Below, piece by piece: positions 1-7,565 of a stretch of 29,799 bases of DNA. The notes under the pieces were generated by a model that saw only the letters and a program-made list of their open reading frames with translations, was not told the origin of the DNA and did not search any database. The stretch covers positions 1-29,799 of the forward strand of contig JBMNTU010000014.1 in the NCBI GenBank assembly GCA_050945895.1, given 5' to 3'. The position numbers were made by a program, and so were the translations under genes. Every line of letters starts with the position of its first letter. Within the stretch, counting starts at the first letter, position 1. The DNA is from JBMNTU01 sp050945895 (GTDB lineage: Bacteria > Bacillota > Clostridia > Christensenellales > Christensenellaceae).

Positions 1-11
1 AGCGCATTTTG

Positions 12-491
12 TTAAAATAGAGTATTTAAAATACCATGCATCATCGAATTTTTTATAATATGCTCCGAAAGAAATACGAGCAGCGCTGCTGTCACATAGA
101 ATACATCCTCTTTATTCTCAACAGAAAATTCGTATAGCCCCACCTCTTTGTATTTCCTTTTCGCCAAAGCTATGAGTTCGGCATCCTTCTCCACCTTAAT
201 GCTATTGAAAAGCCCGTACACGCGCCAGCCAAAATCGCTGCTATACTGGGGTACTATTAGCTCATGTTCCATCGTCCCTATCCGCATGCCTTCTTTATAT
301 ATGTCAAACTCCCTCGGCCACCCGATTTTTCCCTCGACCGACCCGATGATTTCGCCGCCTTCGTATATATCAAAGGCTGTGTTTATAGCAAGCCGCGCCT
401 TTATCGTATATATAACAACATCATTGTGCATATAATACAGTTCATATTCTGGCGGCACAGACAATTCACTTGCGTGCAGCGCTAGTTTCAT
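12..491 (-). CDS. LURP-one-related / YxjI-like protein (LOR family)
   Basis: A 159-residue soluble protein made almost entirely of short alternating beta-type stretches, for example 'FDIYEGGEIIGSVEGKIG' followed by 'FDIYKEGMRIGTMEHEL'. This repeating 'structure-x-IY-x-G-x-x-IG' texture is typical of the LURP-one-related/tubby-like barrel family (YxjI in bacilli), whose biochemical role is unknown. The open frame runs upstream to 704, but the ATG at 491 is chosen because AAGAGGAG lies just before it and the upstream part does not resemble the family. A hydrophobic patch near the C-terminus ('VTAALLVFLSEHI') fits the central helix of the LOR barrel, and about 15 extra residues follow it. It is transcribed alone, away from the bcd operon. 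The family call rests on pattern recognition only; function unknown. Confidence 0.6.
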   Translation of the reverse strand: MKLALHASELSVPPEYELYYMHNDVVIYTIKARLAINTAFDIYEGGEIIGSVEGKIGWPREFDIYKEGMRIGTMEHELIVPQYSSDFGWRVYGLFNSIKVEKDAELIALAKRKYKEVGLYEFSVENKEDVFYVTAALLVFLSEHIIKNSMMHGILNTLF

Positions 492-542
492 AGCTCCTCT
501 TTTCTGTATCAAGACATGACTTTTAACATCAAACTTTATTCC

Positions 543-572
543 ATTATGCAGTATACCTGATTGTAGCGTCAA
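543..572 (-). promoter_or_regulatory. Putative sigma-A promoter of the LOR-family gene
   Basis: On the minus strand TTGACG (567-572) and CATAAT (543-548) are separated by 18 bases. Transcription would start near 536 and leave a leader of about 45 nt before the ATG at 491. Seen by eye; no start-site data. Confidence 0.4.
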
Positions 573-837
573 GTTCTTTGCGCCAACTGAATTGCCTGTA
601 TATGAAAGCAGGTCGGCGATACCGCTCCGGTTGTATTTTTTGGCTTTTCCTTTTCTGAAACAACTTGACCCGGATATATTTTTATGGCATTTCCCTATCT
701 GCAAACAGGCATGGCCTTCGATAAAGAATGGGCGGGTTTTTCCTAGCCAAGCGAAAACAATCAGATATAATGAAATAAGGCAAAATAAAACAGTTTTAAA
801 AAATTAATAATGAATTAATTTTTCATACAAAGAAGGG

Positions 838-867
838 TTGACATGAAGCCAGACTGACGCGTACAAT
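838..867 (+). promoter_or_regulatory. Putative sigma-A promoter of the bcd-etfBA-4hbD-cat-crt operon
   Basis: TTGACA (838-843) and TACAAT (862-867) are 18 bases apart, the best promoter match in the window. A start near 874 would give a leader of about 250 nt before bcd. A weaker promoter nearer the gene (977-1006) could be used instead or as well. Confidence 0.5.
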
Positions 868-929
868 GAAATTAAATTGCACTGCTTGGGCATCTTCGCG
901 CTGCCCTGCATTGCATATGATGTAATTCG

Positions 930-979
930 ATCAGCCAAAAGCATAGCACCCGCGGGTATACTTTCACTGGCTGATTTTT
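930..979 (+). terminator. Leader hairpin, possible attenuator
   Basis: ATCAGCCA (930-937) pairs with TGGCTGAT (968-975). The stem continues inward as AAAG (938-941) with CTTT (961-964) across a CAC bulge. The loop contains a second palindrome, ACCCGCGGGT (948-957). The outer stem runs directly into TTTT. This is terminator-like and lies inside the transcript expected from the 838-867 promoter. The T run is short, so termination may be weak or conditional. Confidence 0.35.
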
Positions 980-1121
980 ACAGCAAATTAAGACATAATG
1001 TATATTCGTACGTCCCGGCATAGTTTGCTGCATAACAGTTACTGGAAAATGCTTGCCTGGGCAATCATTTGGTAAACTGTAATAATATGTTCCAGACATA
1101 ACAATTGAGGAGGGTAATTGT

Positions 1122-2261
1122 ATGAACTTCATTCCTACCAGGGAACAAGAAATGGTACGGCAAATGGTTCGCGAGTTTGCCATCAACGAGGTGGAGCCCA
1201 TTGCTGCCGAAATCGATGCCGACGCGCGTTTCCCACAGGAAACGGTAGATAAGGCAGGCAAGCTGGGGCTGATGGGCATGCCTTTTCCGGAAGAATACGG
1301 CGGCGCAGGGGCAGATTATGTCGCATATATTATGGCAATTGAAGAATTGTCCAAGGTATGCGGTGCCACGGGCGTTATCGTACAAACGCACTGCGCGCTT
1401 TGCTGCTGGCCAATCTTTACTTATGGAACGGAAGAGCAAAAGCAAAAATACCTGCCCGATTTGCTTTCGGGCAAAAAGCTGGGCGCGTTTGGGCTGACCG
1501 AGCCAAACGCAGGCTCGGACGCGGCTGGATTGCAAACAAAGGCCGTCGACATGGGCGACCACTGGCTGCTGAACGGCTCGAAGATATTCATTTCGGGCGG
1601 CGGCATTGCCGATGTATACGTCATTATGGCCATGACGGATAAATCCAAAGGCACGCGCGGCATTTCCGCGTTTATTGTAGAAAAGGGAATGCCCGGCTTT
1701 TCGGCACCCAAAAAGGAAGACAAAATGGGCATCCGCGGCTCCATTGCGGCAGAGCTCGTTTTCGAGGATGTAAAGCTGCCCAAGGACGCGCTTTTGGGAC
1801 AGATCGGCAAGGGCTTTAAGGTTGCGATGAGTTCGCTCGATGTTGGCCGCCTGGGCATTGGCGCGCAGGCGCTGGGCATTGCGCAGGGCGCTTTCGACCA
1901 GACGGTGGAATACATGAAATCGCGCAGGCAATTCGGCAAGCCCCTGCATAAATTCCAGGCGCTGGCGTTTGAGATGGCGGACATGGAAACGCGCATCGAC
2001 GCGGCACGCTTGCTGCTGTACCGCGCGGCCAGCTTCCGCCAGCAGGGCATCCCCAGCACGGTGGAGGCCGCAAAGGCAAAGCTGTATTGCTCGGAGACGG
2101 CCATGCACGTGACCACCAAGGCCGTGCAGTTCCACGGCGGCTATGGCTACATTAAAGACTACCCGGTGGAACGCATGATGCGCGACGCCAAAATTACCGA
2201 AATCTACGAGGGCACGAGCGAGGTCATGAAAATGGTCATCTCGGGCGCGACATTTAAATAA
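1122..2261 (+). CDS. bcd: Butyryl-CoA dehydrogenase (short-chain acyl-CoA dehydrogenase)
   Basis: A 379-residue FAD-dependent acyl-CoA dehydrogenase. It reduces crotonyl-CoA to butyryl-CoA in the cytoplasm, in Clostridia usually together with EtfAB and coupled to ferredoxin reduction by electron bifurcation. Length and order fit the family: N-terminal helical domain, middle beta domain with 'GAFGLTEPNAGSD', and C-terminal helical domain with 'SRRQFGKPL' and 'FHGGYGYIKDYPVERMMRDAKI'. The catalytic base is Glu363 in 'IYEGTSEV'. The ATG follows GAGGAGGG. etfB starts 14 bases after its stop, so the three products are probably made together. The exact acyl-chain preference cannot be read from sequence; the butyryl assignment rests on the etfBA, CoA-transferase and crotonase neighbours. 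Confidence 0.92.
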   Translation: MNFIPTREQEMVRQMVREFAINEVEPIAAEIDADARFPQETVDKAGKLGLMGMPFPEEYGGAGADYVAYIMAIEELSKVCGATGVIVQTHCALCCWPIFTYGTEEQKQKYLPDLLSGKKLGAFGLTEPNAGSDAAGLQTKAVDMGDHWLLNGSKIFISGGGIADVYVIMAMTDKSKGTRGISAFIVEKGMPGFSAPKKEDKMGIRGSIAAELVFEDVKLPKDALLGQIGKGFKVAMSSLDVGRLGIGAQALGIAQGAFDQTVEYMKSRRQFGKPLHKFQALAFEMADMETRIDAARLLLYRAASFRQQGIPSTVEAAKAKLYCSETAMHVTTKAVQFHGGYGYIKDYPVERMMRDAKITEIYEGTSEVMKMVISGATFK

Positions 2262-2275
2262 GGAGGGACGAAAAT

Positions 2276-3067
2276 ATGAAAATAATCGTATGCGCAAAGC
2301 AAGTCCCGGATACGAACGAAGTTAAAATCGACCCGGTGACAAATACGCTCATCCGCGAGGGCGTGCCCAGTATTTTGAACCACGACGACGCAAACGCGCT
2401 GGAGCAGGCGCTGCAAATTAAGGACAAATACCCGGATACGCACATCACCGTTGTATCGATGGGGCCCCCGCAGGCAAAGAACATGCTGCAGGAATGCCTT
2501 GCGATGGGCGCGGACGAAGCCATTTTGCTTTCGGACAGGGCGCTGGGCGGCTCGGATACATGGGCGACCTCCAACGCGCTTGCAGCGGCGGTCAAAAAAA
2601 TTGGCGACTACGACATCGTCTTTGCCGGACGGCAGGCGATCGACGGGGACACGGCGCAGGTTGGCCCGCAAATGGCGGAAAAGCTCGGCCTGCCGCAGGT
2701 GACGTATGTGCAGTCGTTTGAAATGGCGCAGGATGGCACCATCACCGTGCAGCGCGCGCTGGAGGACGGCTACGAGGTCATCGAAATCAAAACACCCTGC
2801 CTGCTGACGGCCATCAAGGAGCTGAACTGCCCGCGCTATATGTCGATACGGGGTATCTACCGCGCAACCAAGCAGGAGATCCCCACCTGGGGCGCGGACG
2901 ATATTGGCGTAGACAAGAGCATCGTGGGCCTGAAGGCTTCGCCCACCAATGTTTTCCGTTCGTTTGTTCCCCTGCCCAAGGGCAAGGGCGTAATGGTGGA
3001 AGGCGACGAGCCTGCCGATCTGGCCAAAAACCTGATTAAGGCGCTGCACCAAAAGCATATCGTGTGA
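2276..3067 (+). CDS. etfB: Electron transfer flavoprotein, beta subunit
   Basis: A 263-residue EtfB, the usual length. It pairs with EtfA and carries electrons between NADH, ferredoxin and the acyl-CoA dehydrogenase. The N-terminus 'MKIIVCAKQVPDT' and the signature around residues 118-131 ('GRQAIDGDTAQVGP') are diagnostic. 'GGSDTWATSNALA' (91-103) is also typical of EtfB encoded beside clostridial bcd. A strong AAGGAGGGA precedes the ATG. It lies 14 bases after bcd and 12 before etfA, the standard bcd-etfB-etfA arrangement. Bifurcating behaviour is likely from family and context but is not proven by these motifs. Confidence 0.93.
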   Translation: MKIIVCAKQVPDTNEVKIDPVTNTLIREGVPSILNHDDANALEQALQIKDKYPDTHITVVSMGPPQAKNMLQECLAMGADEAILLSDRALGGSDTWATSNALAAAVKKIGDYDIVFAGRQAIDGDTAQVGPQMAEKLGLPQVTYVQSFEMAQDGTITVQRALEDGYEVIEIKTPCLLTAIKELNCPRYMSIRGIYRATKQEIPTWGADDIGVDKSIVGLKASPTNVFRSFVPLPKGKGVMVEGDEPADLAKNLIKALHQKHIV

Positions 3068-3079
3068 GGGAGGAAAACT

Positions 3080-4159
3080 ATGAGTAATTTGTCGGATTAT
3101 AAAGACGTATGGGTCTTCGCGGAGCAACGCGGGGGCAAAATAGAAAATGTGACCCTCGAGCTTTTGGGCGAGGGATACAAGCTGTCGCGCGACATTGGCG
3201 CGGGCACAAATGTTTGTGCGGTACTGGCCGGAAACGGCGTTGCCGACCTCGCGGACGAGCTGTTTGCGTATGGCGCGGACAAGGTATACCTGATCGAGCA
3301 TACGCTGCTCGAAAAATATACGACGGACGGCTACACCAAAGCCATCGTGCAGGCAATTGACGAATACAAGCCAGAGATCATGCTGTTTGGCGCGACGCAC
3401 ATCGGGCGCGACCTTGCCCCGCGCATTGCCGCGCGGCTCAACACCGGCCTTACGGCAGACTGCACGCGGCTGGACATCAACACGGCGGATTACATCGAGT
3501 ATTTGGAAAAGAATACGTCGATGGATACATCCAAGCTGGCCGAATATGCGGAGGACAAAAGCCTCAAGCAAACGCGCCCCGCATTTGGCGGCAACCTGAT
3601 GGCCACCATCCTCTGCCCGCGCACCCGCCCGCAAATGGCGACTGTGCGCCCCGGCGTTATGGACAAGCGCGATAAGGAAACGGGCAAAGCAGGCGAATTG
3701 ATTAAAATCGACGCCGACCTTAAGTCGGACGACATCCACGTACAGGTGAAGGAGATCGTGAAATCGGCAAAGGAGCGCGTTTCGCTGTGCGACGCGGAAA
3801 TCATCTGCTCGGGCGGACGCGGCCTTGGCGGGCCGGAGGGCTTTAATATCATCCGCCAGCTTGCGGACTGCGTGGGCGGCGAGGTTGGCTCGTCCCGCGC
3901 GGCGGTCGATTCCGGCTGGATAGAACCCGCGCACCAGGTGGGCCAGACGGGCACGACGGTCAAGCCCAAAATTTACTTTGCATGCGGCATTTCGGGCGCC
4001 ATACAGCACCTTGCGGGCATGCAGACGTCGGATATTATTATCGCCATCAACAAAGACCCGGAGGCTCCCATCTTTGAGGTGGCGGACTATGGTGTCGTTG
4101 GCGATTTATACAAGGTAATCCCGGAAATCATCGAACAATGGAAACAGGTTCAGCAATAG
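3080..4159 (+). CDS. etfA: Electron transfer flavoprotein, alpha subunit
   Basis: A 359-residue EtfA. The N-terminal half is the Rossmann-like domain that packs on EtfB; the C-terminal half binds FAD. Visible FAD-binding elements are 'GGRGLGGPEGF' (245-255), 'GSSRAAVDSGW' (270-280), 'GQTGTTVKP' (288-296) and 'GISGAIQHLAGM' (303-314). There is no N-terminal ferredoxin domain, unlike some clostridial EtfA proteins. The start follows GAGGGAGGA, and the gene is 12 bases after etfB. With Bcd it should form the crotonyl-CoA-reducing complex, which supplies reduced ferredoxin for energy conservation if bifurcating. Confidence 0.93.
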   Translation: MSNLSDYKDVWVFAEQRGGKIENVTLELLGEGYKLSRDIGAGTNVCAVLAGNGVADLADELFAYGADKVYLIEHTLLEKYTTDGYTKAIVQAIDEYKPEIMLFGATHIGRDLAPRIAARLNTGLTADCTRLDINTADYIEYLEKNTSMDTSKLAEYAEDKSLKQTRPAFGGNLMATILCPRTRPQMATVRPGVMDKRDKETGKAGELIKIDADLKSDDIHVQVKEIVKSAKERVSLCDAEIICSGGRGLGGPEGFNIIRQLADCVGGEVGSSRAAVDSGWIEPAHQVGQTGTTVKPKIYFACGISGAIQHLAGMQTSDIIIAINKDPEAPIFEVADYGVVGDLYKVIPEIIEQWKQVQQ

Positions 4160-4180
4160 CTGCGGCAGAAAGGCAATAAA

Positions 4181-5308
4181 ATGAGAGAAATATTGATTAA
4201 AGGCGAATTGAACAAATTTAAAAACTTTGGCGAGTTTGCAAAAGAATTTAACCTTGGCGAACGCGACCTGATTTTCACAAACGGATTTATTTACGAGCCG
4301 TTTATTAAGCCCCTCGGCTTAAAGAGCCAGGTGGTGCTGCAGGAAAAATATGGTTTGAGCGAGCCGACAGAGGAAATGATTACCGAAATGTATGCGGAAA
4401 TCGACCCTTCGACGTACGACCGCGTGGTTATGGTAGGCGGCGGCGCCATCCTCGACATGGGCAAGCTCTTAAGCATCAAGCGCACAGGCACCGTGCACGA
4501 GCTGTATTTTAAAAAAGTGGACGTTGTGCCCGACAAAAAGATGATCGCCATTCCCACGACATGCGGAACGGGCAGCGAGGTAACAAACATTTCCGTTGCC
4601 ATCGTGCGTGACGAAAAAGGCGGCACAACCAAGCTGGGCCTTGTTTCGGACGACCTCATCCCCCACACGGTGTGCCTCATCCCCGAGCTGCTGACCACCC
4701 TGCCCTACGGCCCGTTTGCCGCTTCGGCGATCGACGCGCTCATCCACGCGGTGGAGTCTTACCTCTCCCCCGCCCGCGCAACGATGACATCCGAGCTTTT
4801 CGGCGTAAAGGCAATGGAGCTTATTTTGGAAGGCTTCCGCCGCATAGGCGAAGGCGGCCCGGATGCGCGCATGGACTACCTCGACGAATTCCTTACCGCG
4901 GCAACATACGCAGGCTATGCCTTCTTGCAGGCGGGCTGCGCAACCGTACACGCGATGTCCTTCCCGCTGGGCGGCGTATACCACGTACCCCACGGCGAAG
5001 CAAACTACTCGCTGTTTGGCAAGGTTCTCGAAAAATACGACAAAATTGCCCCCGCTGGCAAAATCAAGGCGTTTAAGCAGTTGATTGCGCAGATTTTGGG
5101 CGGAACGGAAGAAGGCGCAATGGCTACGCTGGCTGCGCTGGAGGAGAAAATCCTTCCGCTTAAGCCCATCCGCGAATACGGCTTTACGCAGGAGGACATC
5201 GAGCTGTTTGCCGATTCGGTGCTGGCCAACCAGCAGCGGCTGGTCGTTAATTCGTATGTGCCGCTGACGCGCGAGCTGATCGTGGAAATTTACAGCGAGT
5301 GCTATTGA
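4181..5308 (+). CDS. 4hbD: Iron-dependent alcohol dehydrogenase, probable 4-hydroxybutyrate dehydrogenase
   Basis: A 375-residue group III (Fe-dependent) alcohol dehydrogenase. The NAD-binding loop is 'GGGAILDMGK' (86-95). The predicted metal ligands are Asp185, His189, His257 and His271 ('ASAIDALIHAVESY', 'ATVHAMSFPLGG', 'YHVPHGEAN'). Length and the 'IPTTCGTGSEVTNISVAI' block fit the clostridial 4-hydroxybutyrate dehydrogenases (C. kluyveri 4hbD, C. aminobutyricum AbfH), which reduce succinate semialdehyde to 4-hydroxybutyrate. The 4-hydroxybutyrate-type CoA-transferase immediately downstream (16-bp gap) strongly supports this. The gap to etfA is 21 bases. Other small semialdehydes remain possible substrates. 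Confidence 0.8.
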   Translation: MREILIKGELNKFKNFGEFAKEFNLGERDLIFTNGFIYEPFIKPLGLKSQVVLQEKYGLSEPTEEMITEMYAEIDPSTYDRVVMVGGGAILDMGKLLSIKRTGTVHELYFKKVDVVPDKKMIAIPTTCGTGSEVTNISVAIVRDEKGGTTKLGLVSDDLIPHTVCLIPELLTTLPYGPFAASAIDALIHAVESYLSPARATMTSELFGVKAMELILEGFRRIGEGGPDARMDYLDEFLTAATYAGYAFLQAGCATVHAMSFPLGGVYHVPHGEANYSLFGKVLEKYDKIAPAGKIKAFKQLIAQILGGTEEGAMATLAALEEKILPLKPIREYGFTQEDIELFADSVLANQQRLVVNSYVPLTRELIVEIYSECY

Positions 5309-5324
5309 TTGGAGGACAAAGAAC

Positions 5325-6623
5325 ATGGACTGGAGAGAACACTATAAAAAATGCCTGACCACCGCAGACGAGGCGGTTAAGCATATTAAATCGGGCGACC
5401 GCGTATTGATCACCCACGCAACGGGCGAATCGCAGGTGCTTTCGGACGCGCTTGTGCGCAATGCCGACGCATACCGAAACGTAGAGATCGTCCACATGGT
5501 CGCCATGGGAAAAGGCGAATACTGCAAGCCGGAATACCAGGAGAACTTTCGGCACAGCAGCCTGTTTGTGGGCGCTTCCACGCGCCAGGCGGTCAAGGAT
5601 GACCGGGCCGATTTTACGCCCATCTTTTTCTCGGAAATCCCCGACCTGATGCGTACGCGCCTTGTTCCCGACGTAACGCTGCTACAGCTTTCCCCGCCCG
5701 ACGAGCACGGCTATTGCAGCTGCGGCGTTTCGGTGGACTACACAAAGCCCATCGCCACAGAATGCTCCAAAATGAACATCGCGCAGATCAACAAATACAT
5801 GCCCGTCACCTATGGCGACAGCTTTATCCATGTCAGCCAGCTCGATTATATCGTTGAGTACGACGAGCCCATTATCGACCTTCAGCCCGCCAAAATCGGC
5901 GAGGTAGAGCTTGCGATCGGCAAAAATGTCGCCTCGCTTGTGCGCGACGGCGATACATTGCAGCTGGGCATCGGCGGCATTCCTGATGCGGTGCTCAAAA
6001 GCCTGACCGACAAAAACGATATGGGCATCCATACCGAAATGTTCTCGGACGGTGTTGTGGATCTTGTCAACGCGGGCAACATCAACAATAGCAAAAAGAC
6101 CATTAACCGCGGCAAAAGCGTCGCGACCTTTTTGATGGGCACGCGCAAGCTGTACGACTATGTAGACCACAACCCCGAAGTAGCGATGATGCCTGTGGAT
6201 TATGTAAACAATCCGCGCGTCGCCTGCCAGAACGACAACCTGATCGGCATCAACTCGTGTGTGCAAATCGACCTGATGGGCCAGGTGGTTTCTGACTGCA
6301 TCGGCCTGTACCAGATCAGCGGCGTGGGCGGGCAGGCAGACTTTGTGCGCGCCGCCGCAATGAGCAAGGGCGGGCGCAGCGTTATGGCAATGCCCTCCAC
6401 CACCAAGGGAATCTCGAAAATCGTACCTTTCCTGGACCACGGCGCCGCCGTTATGACCAGCCGGTACGATGTAGACTATGTGGCGACGGAATACGGCATT
6501 GTGCAGCTGCACGGGCGCAACCTGCGCGACCGCGCGCGCCTGTTGATCGAGGTTGCGCACCCCGACTTCCGCGACATGCTGAAGGATGAATACAGGAAAC
6601 GTTTCCCAAACAGCCAGATTTAA
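5325..6623 (+). CDS. 4-hydroxybutyrate CoA-transferase (AbfT/Cat2 type)
   Basis: A 432-residue family I CoA-transferase, close to the length of C. kluyveri Cat2 and C. aminobutyricum AbfT. It moves CoA between butyryl-CoA or acetyl-CoA and 4-hydroxybutyrate, releasing butyrate or acetate. The catalytic glutamate is Glu238 in 'HTEMFSDG', the same position as the active-site Glu238 reported for AbfT. The glycine-rich 'LGIGGIP' (214-220) and the C-terminal 'YVATEYGIVQLHGRNLRDRA' block are also present. It follows the 4hbD-like gene and precedes crt, so butyryl-CoA made by Bcd may be its CoA donor. The family is clear; the preferred acyl pair is inferred from context. Confidence 0.85.
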   Translation: MDWREHYKKCLTTADEAVKHIKSGDRVLITHATGESQVLSDALVRNADAYRNVEIVHMVAMGKGEYCKPEYQENFRHSSLFVGASTRQAVKDDRADFTPIFFSEIPDLMRTRLVPDVTLLQLSPPDEHGYCSCGVSVDYTKPIATECSKMNIAQINKYMPVTYGDSFIHVSQLDYIVEYDEPIIDLQPAKIGEVELAIGKNVASLVRDGDTLQLGIGGIPDAVLKSLTDKNDMGIHTEMFSDGVVDLVNAGNINNSKKTINRGKSVATFLMGTRKLYDYVDHNPEVAMMPVDYVNNPRVACQNDNLIGINSCVQIDLMGQVVSDCIGLYQISGVGGQADFVRAAAMSKGGRSVMAMPSTTKGISKIVPFLDHGAAVMTSRYDVDYVATEYGIVQLHGRNLRDRARLLIEVAHPDFRDMLKDEYRKRFPNSQI

Positions 6624-6637
6624 AGGAGAGAAAGTAA

Positions 6638-7414
6638 ATGGAATTTGTAAAATATGAACAAAAGGGCCAGGTGGGCGTTATTACGATCGACCGCCCAAAG
6701 GCGCTCAACGCGCTTTCTGCGCAGGTATTGCAAGAGCTCGACCAGACGATTGACAGCGTGGACATAAACGCTACGCGCTGCCTTGTTGTAACAGGCGCGG
6801 GCGAAAAAGCGTTTGTCGCGGGCGCGGACATTGGCGCGATGTTCCCCTTAAGCAAGGCGGAGGCCAAAAAATGGTGCCTCGACGGCAACGCCGTTATGCG
6901 TAAGCTGGAAAAACTGCCCGTCCCGTCCATTGCGGCGGTAAACGGATTTGCCCTAGGCGGCGGCTGCGAGCTGGCCATGGCATGCGACATCCGCATCGCT
7001 TCGGAAAACGCCGTGTTTGGGCAGCCTGAGGCATCGCTGGGCATTACCGCAGGCTTCGGCGGCACGCAGCGTCTTCCCCGCCTGATTGGCGAAGGAATGG
7101 CAAAACAGCTTTTGTATACGACAGCAAAGGTAAAAGCGGACAAAGCGCTCGAAATCGGCCTTGTAAACGCCGTATACCCGCTTGCAGAGCTGATGGACGA
7201 AGCGATGAAGCTGGCGGAATCGATTGCTGCCAATGCGCCCATCGCCGTTCGCGCAACCAAAGAAGCGATCAACGATGGTATGCAAACAGACATCGACGGC
7301 GGCATTGCCATTGAGGCAGACGCCTTCGCCGTTTGCTTCGAGACCGCCGACCAGAAAAATGCGATGGGCGCGTTTTTGGAAAAGCGCAAGCCCGACCCGT
7401 TCCAAAATAAATAG
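6638..7414 (+). CDS. crt: Enoyl-CoA hydratase / 3-hydroxybutyryl-CoA dehydratase (crotonase)
   Basis: A 258-residue crotonase, the usual clostridial Crt length. It interconverts 3-hydroxybutyryl-CoA and crotonyl-CoA. The oxyanion-hole segments are 'AGADI' (61-65) and 'ALGGGCELAMACD' (105-117). The two acid/base glutamates are Glu111 and Glu131 ('GQPEASLGI'). 'GGTQRLPRLIG' follows as usual. The start has AAGGAGAG upstream. It is the last gene of the operon: a GC-rich hairpin with a T run follows within 40 bases. The operon carries crt without thl or hbd, so the source of 3-hydroxybutyryl-CoA is not visible here. Confidence 0.9.
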   Translation: MEFVKYEQKGQVGVITIDRPKALNALSAQVLQELDQTIDSVDINATRCLVVTGAGEKAFVAGADIGAMFPLSKAEAKKWCLDGNAVMRKLEKLPVPSIAAVNGFALGGGCELAMACDIRIASENAVFGQPEASLGITAGFGGTQRLPRLIGEGMAKQLLYTTAKVKADKALEIGLVNAVYPLAELMDEAMKLAESIAANAPIAVRATKEAINDGMQTDIDGGIAIEADAFAVCFETADQKNAMGAFLEKRKPDPFQNK

Positions 7415-7451
7415 CTTTTGCACCATTTTGACGACATATTACGATTCCAGG

Positions 7452-7478
7452 CAGCCGCACAGCCGGCTGTCTTTTTTT
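7452..7478 (+). terminator. Rho-independent terminator after crt
   Basis: CAGCCG (7452-7457) can pair with CGGCTG (7464-7469), or ACAGCCGGCTGT (7459-7470) can fold on itself. A run of seven T follows (7472-7478). It lies 38 bases after the crt stop and closes the operon. Confidence 0.7.
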
Positions 7479-7512
7479 ATCTTCTTTGCGTGCCAAAGGT
7501 TTTTACACAAGC

Positions 7513-7550
7513 AAAAAGGCCGTCACCCTTCCTTGCGAAACGTGACAACC
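7513..7550 (-). terminator. Rho-independent terminator after the lpd-like gene
   Basis: On the minus strand GGTTGTCAC (7550-7542) pairs with GTGACGGCC (7526-7518) over 9 bp, including two G-T pairs, followed by TTTTT (7517-7513). It is 15 bases after the stop of the dihydrolipoamide dehydrogenase gene and faces the crt terminator. Confidence 0.6.
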
Positions 7551-7565
7551 TCGCTTTGTTTCCCG

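Larger units (their letters stand above)
492..1121. other. Divergent intergenic region with a long leader before the C4 operon
   Basis: This 630-bp stretch separates the LOR-family gene (minus) from bcd (plus). I see no convincing gene in it. The open frame continuing upstream of 491 on the minus strand lacks family features. The segment 725-835 is AT-rich. It holds the minus-strand promoter, a near-consensus plus-strand promoter at 838-867, a structured hairpin at 930-979 and a second weaker plus-strand promoter candidate (TTTACA 977-982, 18 bases, TATATT 1001-1006). A 19-codon frame starting at 867 has no ribosome binding site. Confidence 0.6.

Noticed and set aside
492..704. N-terminal extension of the LOR-family protein to 704
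   Set aside because: A strong ribosome site precedes the ATG at 491 and the extension contains a promoter-like sequence on the same strand.
867..926. 19-codon possible leader peptide before bcd
   Set aside because: No ribosome binding site, and its ATG overlaps the -10 box of the promoter, so it would lie at or before the transcript start.
1065..2297. 410-residue minus-strand open frame opposite bcd
   Set aside because: Shadow of bcd: Arg/His/Ala-rich, no start signal, and bcd on the plus strand is certain.
2204..4009. 601-residue minus-strand open frame across etfB and etfA
   Set aside because: Shadow frame created by high third-position GC; both etf genes are unambiguous on the plus strand.
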